Source: Darksidea phi
Taxonomy: Eukaryota; Ascomycota; Dothideomycetes; Pleosporales; Lentitheciaceae
Direction: 5' to 3'
DNA length: 64,000 nucleotides
NCBI GenBank assembly: GCA_030770425.1
Contig: JASJFT010000203.1
Location: forward strand, 16,950 to 80,949
Position numbers and translations under genes: made by a program. Each line of letters begins with the position of its first letter. Position 1 is the stretch's first letter. Below the pieces are notes generated by a model that saw only the letters and a list, made by a program, of their open reading frames with translations, had not been told where the DNA came from and searched no databases. Of this stretch, positions 55,922 to 64,000 are shown piece after piece.

Positions 55922-58293
55922 GCGTCAAGTGATATTCAGTCCAGATGTTTCAGTGACGGGATGGGGCTGGTAGAGAACACTATACCTGAGGAGGGTATCG
56001 TTGGTGCAAGGAACGAGGCAGAGAAATGGGAGGGGATGTGGTGCAAACAATGTTTATGCAGTAGAGGCTGTGGTGGGAGATAAGCTTTTCCGCTTTCGTT
56101 TTGGCGGGTATGTTGAAGCTCTCGTCGAGCTACCATTCGACGTTCAGCCAGAGGTGCTGACAATCAAGGTTCCGGAGTACGTCCTGTACACCGGGCGGAT
56201 GGTTGCGGAGCACACGTGGATGCGGGGATATACGTAGACGTGCCGGGAATGGCAGACGTGTTCATGAAACGAGCAGAGGGGGAACATGTATCTGGCACTG
56301 TACTCGGTATCACCGACTTGTCAACGTTTTGGGCGTTGCTGTTCCTGGGTTTTAGCGTCTTTTGGTAGCGGTTCTCGCTAACAGGCGCAAGATCGAAGCC
56401 CCACAGACAGAGCTCCGCATGGAGGGATGGCATGCACTTCACCGGCATGTCTACGCGTGTTGCCAGCCCGACGTCACCGGCAACGGCCGCGAGCACGCAA
56501 CGAGCACGAAGAGGTGTTTCTACGGCGCGATATCAGCAAAAGGCTTGGCAGTTCCTGCAGCCGCCGTTGGCGAGATGAGCTGCGCGCAGTCGGCGCTGGT
56601 GAGACGAGTTTCAGCCGGGGCGGCGGGCATCCCTTGCCATGAAACAAGCTCTTGGGGGGGAGGGGCGGCGACGAAGTCAAAGACGGAATTGGTCAACCGC
56701 TGACGCGAGGTCGGGGTGGCGGGCGTCTGGCGAGAGTGGCTATCGATAGAGGAGAAGAGGCCGACGGAGGTCAACGCGAGCCAGGCCGGCGCCGACGAAG
56801 GGGCGCGGGCGGAGGAGCCGGCGAGGGGCCAATCAGGCGTCGGCGGACGCTCGAGTCGCAGAGACTGCGCATGAGCACGACGGCATTGCAGAGAGCCTGC
56901 AACCTCCGCGCGCTGTTCGGCAGCCATCCACGACGGCCGCTCTCTGAGTATTATTAGAAGAGGCAGCAGCTGTTCGTGGCGTCGCCGCGTCGCGTGCGAG
57001 CGGATGGGCGGCCGCTGAGTGGCCCACGGCGAGGGGCCCCTACGGTGCATAGCCGCCGCGAGGTGCCAGAGGGGCCGATGAGTGGCCACGATAGACGCTA
57101 TTGGGACGGCGGCGGCCCTGCTGCTGTGTGCTGGACGGGCGCGGTCGGAGCAATGAGGTTGCGATGCTTGTTCTGCTGACGGCGCCGGCGAGCCACGGCG
57201 GCGCGGGCGCACTATCGAGGGCGAGGGCAGGCTCGAGGGCGAGGGCACCGGCGGCGCGACACCAGCACGGCGCGACCAGCACGGCGAGACTCCAGCACAG
57301 CGCGCACTCCAGCGGCGCCGGACAGGCTCTCGATGATGCGCATGGCAGCCGCCGTTTCAATCGTCCCTCGCTGCTCTAGCGCTCCACGCTCGAGTTGCAG
57401 GAGCTGCGGCTGCGGCAGCGCTGGACTGGCCGGAGCCCCTGAGCGTGGTCCGTGCGCGCATGCTCCGCCAAGCCAAGGGCCCACACCCTGCCCTCGCCCT
57501 CTTAACAGGCTTCAAGACGCCTCCTCCCCCGTCCGGCCTCTCCAAAGTGATCTTCTCGTCACTCTTCCCTCCGGCTGTCTCCCCCGCCCTCCCACCCCCC
57601 CATTTTCCATCTCTCGCTCTCTCTCTTCTCTGCCTTGTGCATCTTATAGTTGTCCTCTTCGCTGGACCCGCCCTTAGCCGCCTAATCTCCATCGATCCTT
57701 TGAGCGCGCCAGTACCGCCGCTCCTCCACCACCACCGCCCGCCAGTCGACGCCTCGAGCCCCAGCCCGTCTGCTGCCCGCTCTTGATCCGGTCTTTGAAC
57801 CTTTCCTGTATCCACCTTGACAACTACTTTCGATTCGACCTACTTCTGGCTGCTGCCTGCCGCCTGCCGTGCTCCTTCCCGTCGCCATCACCGTCGCCGT
57901 CATCGCCCCTGCCTTGCCCGCACGACGCGTCGGTACCCGCCCCGACCAGAAGAAGCCGCGGCCACAGCCCTCCAGCCTCTGTTAATAGCCCAACTCTGCA
58001 TTGCCCGTCGGCCGGTTACCTTCACAGCACTACCTTAGCTCCAAGATCATTACGATCCCTAATCTTCTAATCGCACCCCAGCCTCCCACGCCTGCCTCGC
58101 GCAGACGTTCTGTAACATACTCCACCCCCCCAGCGCCCAGTCCGCCCCAACGCGCTCGACACTCCCTCGCCCGTCCGTCCGTGGATCTACACTCGGCGCT
58201 GCCTTCGATTCTGTATCCTTTCGGTGCCTTTGACGCATCACTTTGCTGCAGCCTTACTCTTTGTTCGCCATTCCGCATTTCGACGACAAAAAC
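55922..58293. other. 2.4-kb upstream region, strongly GC-rich from about 56450
   Basis: No gene was recognised. Long frames on both strands in 56500-57500 reflect high GC content (few stops). 57480-58290 is C/T-rich and leads directly to the start of the Gln/Pro-rich gene, so it is most likely promoter plus a long 5' UTR, as found for morphogenesis and signalling genes in filamentous fungi. Confidence 0.5.
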
Positions 58294-59931
58294 ATGAGCA
58301 TGGACGCTGGCGGTCTTGCTCAGATGACTTACAACAACTTCCAGCCCAACGGCGGCCTCGGCATGCCCACCGCCGGCTTCGCCTCGCGCGGCAAGGGCGC
58401 CTCGCTCAAGCGCCTCAGCGTGGCCTCTCCTCCCAAGGTGGCTTCCATCTCCGAAAACGGTGAGGTATCGACGCCTCGCACGAGCCGTTCGCACCTCCTC
58501 GCCGGCCTTCGCACTGCTCCCAAGACGCCGACGTCCGCCCAACCCCCCGCATCGGCTCCCTATGGCCAGCGCCAGCACAACGTTGGTGGAGGCTACACCA
58601 GCCACGGCTACAACGGCGGCCAGCAGCCCATGCCCCAGACCGCCATCGGATCTGGCTTCAACGCTGCCAACCAGTTCGGCCAGCAGCAGATGATGTACGA
58701 CCAGGTCCTCGCCCCGCCTTCTCTCCAGTTCGACGATGCGGAGATGGACCCCAACATCGCCGCCCAGCTCTTGGCCACCGAGATCTACCTCGCCCAGCGC
58801 CAGCAGCAGCTCCAGCAGCAGCTCCTCAACCTCACCGCCCAGCAGTTCGGCAACATGAGCTTGGGCAACGGCGGCATGCAGCGCTTCCCGAACACGCCCT
58901 ATACGCCACAGATGCATGCATATGGCCAGCAGTTCCAGACCCAGGAAACCGGCCAGCCCGGCGTCTACCTTGCCTACAATCAGCTCACCGGCCAGTACCA
59001 GTACGTCGTGGACCAGAGTCTCCAGCAGGAACTCGCCAACGAGATGCAAGCTCAGGTCGCCACGGCCAACCTGGCAAACTCGCCGCCTCCACCGACCCCT
59101 AGCTACACGGCATCCCCGCCCAAGTCTAGCACCCCGACCGTCCAGGTGTCTCCTCCCAACGAGGTCAACCCAAGCCCGTGGAGCTCCCGCAGTTCGTCTC
59201 CACCCAAGAAGGCTCCCTCCCCGCCCCAGAACTTCGACCCGCTTCCACCGCCCTCGGCCAACGCCTTCCGTCGCGGTCACAAGAAGACTCTTTCTTCGCT
59301 TGCTCTGGACCAAAACGCACCAACTCCCGATGGCCCCAAGTCTGCCTTCACTCGCCCGGTCGGGTTCCCTGCCACGCCCAACACCGGTACCTTCGGTCCT
59401 GGCCAGGCGCGCGCTGGTGAGCACCCCATCCGCCAGCCTCGGGGACCGCCTCCTCTAGAGGAGCTCCAGGTCAGCCCCACGACCGCCCACGAGGGTAGCA
59501 AGAACTTCGCTGCCCGCCAACGCCGGCAAGCCGTGAGCAACCTCGTTCGCGCAAGGATCGGTCGCCGCGGCCAGCGCAGCGATAGTGCTGGGAGCACAAG
59601 CCCAGTGAGCGAGACTGAGATGTCCTACCCGCTCTCTGACGACGACTCCAACAGCGTCCACAGTGCCGGAAGCGGAAGCCTCTCCGGCAAGCAGAGCATT
59701 GGCAGCCTGCGCGCAGCTTACAACGGCGCCATCGGATCCGAGAGGAAAGCGTCCAAGGAGCGCTCTCGTGACCGAACTGTCGACCGTTCCTTCACCGCCA
59801 ATAGCATCAGCAGCGACGAGGGTGCCTCTGTCGGTGGTGGTCTTGTCGAGGTCCGTGTCGACGAGCCGCGCCGGACGATGCCCAAGCTTGTTCTTACTAG
59901 CGCTGAAAAGCGAAAGAGCTCCATGTTCTAA
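58294..59931 (+). CDS. Conserved fungal Gln/Pro-rich low-complexity protein
   Basis: A single exon of 545 aa from the ATG at 58294 ('MSMDAGGLAQMTYNNFQPNG'); an in-frame ATG at 58243 would add 17 untypical residues. Codon choice is strongly C-ending, unlike most neighbours, suggesting high expression. The middle is Gln-rich ('QRQQQLQQQLLNL') in a helix at about 170-190. 'GVYLAYNQLTGQYQYVVDQSLQQEL' and a Pro/Ser region follow. Near the C-terminus are a conserved-looking basic segment 'KNFAARQRRQAVSNLVRARIGRRG', a Ser-rich part, and the end 'RRTMPKLVLTSAEKRKSSMF'. I recognise these blocks from uncharacterised Pezizomycotina proteins. No catalytic domain was seen; a role in RNA or condensate biology is possible but not shown. 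The large open frame on the opposite strand is a shadow caused by GC bias. Confidence 0.82.
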   Translation: MSMDAGGLAQMTYNNFQPNGGLGMPTAGFASRGKGASLKRLSVASPPKVASISENGEVSTPRTSRSHLLAGLRTAPKTPTSAQPPASAPYGQRQHNVGGGYTSHGYNGGQQPMPQTAIGSGFNAANQFGQQQMMYDQVLAPPSLQFDDAEMDPNIAAQLLATEIYLAQRQQQLQQQLLNLTAQQFGNMSLGNGGMQRFPNTPYTPQMHAYGQQFQTQETGQPGVYLAYNQLTGQYQYVVDQSLQQELANEMQAQVATANLANSPPPPTPSYTASPPKSSTPTVQVSPPNEVNPSPWSSRSSSPPKKAPSPPQNFDPLPPPSANAFRRGHKKTLSSLALDQNAPTPDGPKSAFTRPVGFPATPNTGTFGPGQARAGEHPIRQPRGPPPLEELQVSPTTAHEGSKNFAARQRRQAVSNLVRARIGRRGQRSDSAGSTSPVSETEMSYPLSDDDSNSVHSAGSGSLSGKQSIGSLRAAYNGAIGSERKASKERSRDRTVDRSFTANSISSDEGASVGGGLVEVRVDEPRRTMPKLVLTSAEKRKSSMF

Positions 59932-60724
59932 GCCATCTGCGCTTGGCTGGGGAGTTGGCAAAAAAAAACTTCTCAAAGGGTTGCCAGCTTGGTACATCCC
60001 ACCTGTGCATATTTCGGTGGCGTACTGTTCGGCACCCCCATGTTTAATGACGGCCATTCACGACTTGTTGTTCTCTTTACTTTGTTTTTGCTTTGTTTTT
60101 ATGGTGGTTCGCATCACGGGTAGGGCTCAATTGGTTCATCTTCTCATTCGTCGCTTCATTGGCTCTGAAGAGTCACAGAGGCTCCTCTTTGTTGAACCTT
60201 CTTGTCTCCGAACCATGCGCTCTGGCTTTTAATGAGCATGTGGCTTGTCTGCTTGCAAGATTGGAGACCGGATAGACACATGTTCGGGATCGGACTGAGA
60301 TTTTATACACGAACGAGCCCTACGCCCGTGGCTGGGGACTCTTTGCATTCCTTTGCATCTTCACTTATTGAGAAGAGATTCTGGGATGGCTCTTTGATTG
60401 GGACGACCGGATGGGAACGGTCGCCCAAGACGATGATCAGTGGGTTGGTTGTTCATGTAGGATGAGAAACCTAGATGCTATCACACTCATTTGAAACTGT
60501 TTACTACTTGTCTATGGTGTGATGCGATATCGTGGTCGTGCGTATGACAATCATGTTACACAGGCGCACACGCTCTCCTTCAATATGTGAATGTCGCTGC
60601 TATCTACTGCTACTTTTGGGTACAGGCTAATCTGGAACCAATCTACGATCGATATCGTCGTTACCGTTGTTTGGCCATCGATCCATCGTTTCGTCTACCA
60701 GCAGAAACGACGTACATCACTACC
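59932..60724. other. Intergenic region, 3' side of the Gln/Pro-rich gene
   Basis: About 790 bases without a supported gene. The first few hundred bases, T-rich around 60060-60110, are the likely 3' UTR. Confidence 0.45.
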
Positions 60725-61349
60725 TCACAAGGAGTTGCTGCCCTGCGAGGATCTTTGTTTCCATATCGGTCTCTTGTCCGCTTCCTCCCCCGAGAAAGCT
60801 GATGTATGGGAAGAAGGATCTGAAGAAGAGGAATCTGGCGTGTAATCTCCTGGGTGGTCGTGGGTTTGAAAGGTGAATAGGGGCGGTGGGACGGTGCTGG
60901 AGGTGAGGGTTGGGGTGGTTGTGGTTGTTGCTGTATTGGCGGGACTCCAGTAGTGTGAGCCTCGATCGAGTCGGTGGACAAATTTTGTTCGTTCTCGGAC
61001 GACTTAGATTCAGCGTCGGTGCAGCGCCGTGGGGATTCCGGGAATAAAACTCGACGGTCTCGCAGCTTGGGTTTGGCAAAGTAGGATTATATGGTGATTG
61101 GAGAACAGTAGATGGGCCATGATGGCTTTCAATGCTTGATACAGCCTCAGCGAGACAAATGTAGGCGGTGGATATTGGAGATGCGTAGTTTTTAACAGAG
61201 GTTGGGATCGAGGGCTGATAAGTCACAAATGTTGATGGCGAAGTTGAAAAAGGATTGTGAACTGCAAAGGGTCGGTCGCTCGTTTCTTAGTAAGATTTGA
61301 ATGGGCTACGAACCGTGAGCGGGATGACATGATGCGTAGTCGTGCTCAT
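60725..61349 (-). CDS. Pro/Ser/Thr-rich hypothetical gene with conflicting frames
   Basis: A minus-strand start at 61349 reads 'MSTTTHHVIPLTV'. A 49-nt intron (GTAGCC...CAG with a 'ctaag' branch) joins it to 'HNPFSTSPSTFVTYQPSIPTS'. Downstream, three different frames look coding in turn: 'CETVEFYSRNPHGAAP', then 'ESKSSENEQNLSTDSIEAHTTG', and finally 'HDHPGDYTPDSSSSDPSSH' ending 'QRSSQGSNSL' at the TGA of 60725. A possible second intron (GTATCA...AAG) links the first and second, but I found no proper intron for the last shift. Either splice sites are unusual, the assembly has indels, or the gene is decaying. There is no recognisable domain. Coordinates are an envelope, not a verified CDS. Confidence 0.35.
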
Positions 61350-61451
61350 GATGTTCTGCTTTAGACTTTTAACCGCCTTGCTTGTCATGCTTCTTGCATT
61401 TTCGAGGTATAAAAGGCGCTTTGAGCTGGTCGGAGGTCGGAACGGCCACCT

Positions 61452-62190
61452 TTGTGCTTAGATTTTTGTGCCATGGCTACTCAATTATGCAAGATTACTT
61501 TCTCCACGGGGCAGCTTGTATCGCGCCTTGTCTTCGGAGTTGAGGAGGCTGCTGTCTGGTCAGTGTTTGGTTGGCTGTCGACCAGCTCGGAAGTCGTCAC
61601 ACCTCACCTGCAAAGGCCCGAGAGAATGCCCTACAATCGAAACATGGAAAACAGGACGCACATGGACACCTCCCGGCGACCCTACAATGGCTGGCGCATG
61701 CGCCTAGTGCCATGGCTTGTTGGTGCGATCCTGATCCTTGTCAGCCTAGCTCACTGGTTGAGTAGTATTCCGCTTACTCGACTACTTGACCTCGCCCTCG
61801 AGTATAACCCCTTATTTTTTGGCCTGGATGGGGATCCAGAGGAACGCTTTCGCAAGTCGGATGTAATCTAGGACGGACTCACGTTCTATCTCGGCCTTAT
61901 ATCTACACTTGAACTTGCCAGCGGTAAAGCGTTCTCTTTCTTCCATTACGGTGAAGTCTCCGACGGCAGGCTGAGCTGATAGCCACGATACCTGTAGGAT
62001 ACGTATCGGACAAGCTGGGACGGAAATTGGTGCTGATGGTTACTTCGGTATCGGCTATTCTAGCTATTGTCTGGGACATTTGTGCCGGCAAGATGTCTCG
62101 CTCCTTGGTCTGATGTTGCTCGTTCAGTTCGAGATTTTGTTGTGGACGATAAGGACTATTAGACAGCGCGGCACTTTGCTTGTTAACTGA
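61452..62190 (+). pseudogene. MFS transporter relic, truncated and with an in-frame stop
   Basis: The frame from 61452 reaches a TM segment 'LVGAILILVSLAHWLSSIPLTRLLD', then 'DPEERFRKSDVI', and stops at TAG (61869-61871). In the same frame past the stop comes 'DGLTFYLGLISTLELAS', then a clean intron (61924-61982, GTAAAG...TAG), then 'ATIPVGYVSDKLGRKLVLM' with the MFS motif A (G-x3-D-K-x-G-R-K) and a further TM. This is the start of a fungal drug/multi-substrate MFS family in which 'DERxCKxDxVQ(S/D)xL' is normal, so the TAG replaces a Gln codon, a C-to-T change. The frame stops again at 62111-62113 and nothing like the remaining eight or so TM segments follows. It is therefore a nonfunctional N-terminal fragment. 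Confidence 0.7.
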
Positions 62191-62389
62191 TGTAGTAATC
62201 TATATCCACGTATCCGCAACATGAACGGGTGCGACCGCAATAATCGAAGCGTTGCTTTTTCTGATTTCTAGGCTTGTGGTCGCTAATACGCGTAAGCACA
62301 TTTTTACCGCATATTCCCTATTCAGACGATTGACGCCGGCCCATATCCTTGGAGTATTTTTCATATTTTTCAAAAATAGGAGCCTGACG

Positions 62390-63480
62390 TCAGTGAGTTC
62401 GTGCCATTGACTGAAGGCGGGCCAGATTGATGTACATCTCCATTCTCTCAGATTCACGCCTGACGCGATACAAGGTCTGAAACAATTTTCTCGAGAAACC
62501 ATATGTGCAGGCTTTGAACCGATCCCCCATAATATATGTTAGAAGCTGGTCGAAGAAACGATCCAACGCTGCATTTTCCACGACAACATTATACACGCCA
62601 AATGGCTATTTTCTCGGTCGTCCTAAGAAGGGCGCTCGCCAAGTTCGAAAAATTCAACATGCTCAAGTGGGCTTTGCATCCATGGCTTTGAAAGCATTCG
62701 TCTGTATAGGAAGAGCTGGAGGAAATTCGATGCCGATCTTGAAGCCGATTGGAGGATGAGTAGTCTGTGGATGCCATCGTTTCACGTTGCGCAATAAGGT
62801 CATTGCCCAGGCTTTACAGTATACAGACCTGGCCTTCATAAGCTTGAGTAGTAAAGTTATATGGCTCATCTCACTATTGTTGAAAGCTGTCTCGTTCGAG
62901 AATGTAGCACAAGCACAGACGACTCGCCATTCCGATAGGGAGGTGCGCCTTTCATAAGGAAGGGAATCAGAGCACTTCGAATGGCTTAGAACAAGTAAAG
63001 CGCTGACGGGGCAGGACTCACCCTTTCTCTGTAAAAACTTGCACTTCACACAAACTTTGCCAGATTTCTTCCGGGACTTCCAAGCACGGGCAGGAGTAAC
63101 GTCGGCCTGTGAAGTTGTTTCTTTTTGCCTTTGAAGCGTCTCGTTACTCTGGCGTATCTCGCTACTTTGAACGCTTTGACCTGTATCGTTGGTCTCCCTG
63201 GGACCGGCATCACCGGCTGGAGAGGATGAGAATGAAGCGAAGAAGTCGTCGCCCAAGTACTCGTTCGACCAATTGTGGAATTCGAACGTCATCAAAACCT
63301 TTGGGGTCTTGAGCACGTTGCGCATGCGCTGGCCGACCTTGATTGTTGCTAGCATCTTCGGGAGGAATTAAGCCATCGCCAAAGGGAAATTGTGTGCGAA
63401 AGTCGGTGTGTCTTCCCACTCAAATTCGAATGCGGCGTCAGCTGGTGGTTGGTAACCATCTGCACAATCTGCTAACAAGA
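62390..63480 (-). pseudogene. Disrupted Zn-cluster-like regulatory gene
   Basis: Coding-like blocks occur in order on the minus strand but in different frames. 'ADAAFEFEWEDTPTFAHNF' (about 63450-63395) is followed by 'PFGDGLIPPEDASNNQG' one frame over, then a 230-codon frame (62663-63355). That frame has 'FEFHNWSNEYLGDDFFASFSS', a Cys-rich 'KVCVKCKFLQRKGESC', 'EWRVVCACATFSNETAFNN' and 'GFKIGIEFPPALPIQ'. After stops, 'IFRTWRAPFLGRPRK' and 'YNVVVENAALDRFFDQLLTYI' continue to 62390. The 'CVKCKFLQRK' block resembles the start of a fungal Zn-cluster, but later cysteines do not fit the normal C6 spacing. Several frame changes and stops argue for a pseudogene. A real gene with unrecognised introns is less likely. 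Confidence 0.5.
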
Positions 63481-63606
63481 GCAAGTCGAACTATTCTGTC
63501 GTATCGGGAGAGGCCATGGCAACGGTGCGTCACCGGCAAATAGCTGCACAGCTTCTCAAAGAAGCACTTGGATCCATAGATGCTTTTGTAGTGGCAAGTT
63601 GGTGGG

Positions 63607-63716
63607 TTTTGTATCGTAGAGTGAGCAAATATTTCTTGGGATTTGTATCGTAGAGTGAGCAAATATTTCTTGGGATTTGTATCGTAGAGTGAGCAAATAT
63701 TTCTTGGGATTTGTAT
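63607..63716 (+). repeat. 34-bp tandem repeat, three copies plus partial
   Basis: The unit beginning gtatcgtagagtgagcaaat occurs at 63611-63644, 63645-63678 and 63679-63712 with no differences among the copies, and a partial fourth begins the adjoining dispersed repeat. Identical copies point to recent amplification. Confidence 0.95.
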
Positions 63717-63808
63717 GGTGGGAGTCCCTTTTATAAGGTCCGTATGAAATACAGTAGCAGTTTGTACATACTAGAGGTGCTATACTCGTACCTTAGACAC
63801 GATAATAG
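63707..63808 (+). repeat. Dispersed ~100-bp repeat, copy 2
   Basis: Same element as at 11321-11420, same orientation, about 85 % alike by eye, mostly transitions (this copy has T where the other has C at most differing sites, for example 'gtatgaaata' against 'gcacgaaaca'). It directly follows the 34-bp tandem array. An 18-base G run lies further on at 63916-63933. Confidence 0.7.
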
Positions 63809-64000
63809 AGCTGTAGAGCTGTACACAGTACTGTCGATCGTGGGGGATATTCACGACCAACGAGGAGCTTGAGACTTGATATACTACATATTATAGGTAA
63901 TGGTCTAAGCCTCATGGGGGGGGGGGGGGGGGGTAGTATATAATATAAAAATAAATAAAAATATTTCCGCCACAACACGGACCCCCCGATTTAATCAGGG

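Noticed and set aside
58030..59424. 464-codon minus-strand frame opposite the Gln/Pro-rich gene
   Set aside because: It mirrors the C-ending codons of the plus-strand gene and has a Leu/Glu/Gly/Arg composition typical of shadows in GC-rich DNA; the plus-strand protein has conserved blocks.
63004..63080. A possible GTGAGT...AAAG intron within the Zn-cluster-like relic
   Set aside because: Reading through gives a continuous 230-codon frame with family-like sequence after it, whereas splicing shifts to a less plausible frame; left undecided and treated as part of the relic.

Overview
The window is nuclear DNA of a filamentous ascomycete (Pezizomycotina, most likely a dothideomycete; the class is an inference). 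The evidence is short spliceosomal introns (47-150 nt, GT/GC...AG), fungus-specific families (Adr1/AmdX-type C2H2 regulator, 'cell wall proline-rich' protein, 'M protein repeat' coiled-coil protein) and single-copy eukaryotic housekeeping genes on both strands with no operons. No rRNA, tRNA, CRISPR or intact transposon was recognised.

Layout. 1-22 kb is gene-sparse. It holds a C2H2 plus fungal_trans regulator (1999-5619, -), a secreted chorismate-mutase-like protein (12066-12629, -) and a golgin-like coiled-coil protein (13956-15919, -), separated by gene-free stretches of up to 6.4 kb, several of them GC-rich. 22-28.5 kb has a large disordered cell-wall proline-rich-type protein (22265-24943, +), an assembly gap flanked by a G run and a C run (about 26259-26451), and MAF1 (27382-28469, -).

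29.7-43.1 kb is the dense core. APS1 (AP-1 sigma, five exons) is divergent from a glutamate-cysteine ligase modifier subunit. Three neighbouring small proteins share a C-terminal CxxC-x15-CxxC ribbon (31951-35220). They are followed by a five-TM protein with a Ser-Asp repeat, then NTH1 (endonuclease III) divergent from an Hcs1/SMUBP2-type helicase (six exons, one GC-AG intron).

45-60 kb carries a disordered coiled-coil protein, a BTB protein (second GC-AG intron), an arrestin-fold protein, BUD32 (KEOPS kinase), a small possible CaaX protein, a poorly resolved gene, and a conserved Gln/Pro-rich protein with a long GC-rich upstream region. 60.7-64 kb looks decayed: a gene with conflicting frames, an MFS transporter relic with an in-frame stop where a glutamine is expected, a disrupted Zn-cluster-like gene, a 34-bp tandem array, and a roughly 100-bp element that recurs at 11.3 kb.

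Most genes are unrelated housekeeping functions: vesicle coats, Pol III repression, glutathione synthesis, base excision repair, helicase and tRNA t6A modification. The most unusual local unit is the three-gene zinc-ribbon cluster. Its third member also carries a SILK plus RVxF pair typical of protein phosphatase 1 partners. Exon boundaries were derived by hand from splice signals and frame agreement; none has been checked against transcripts.
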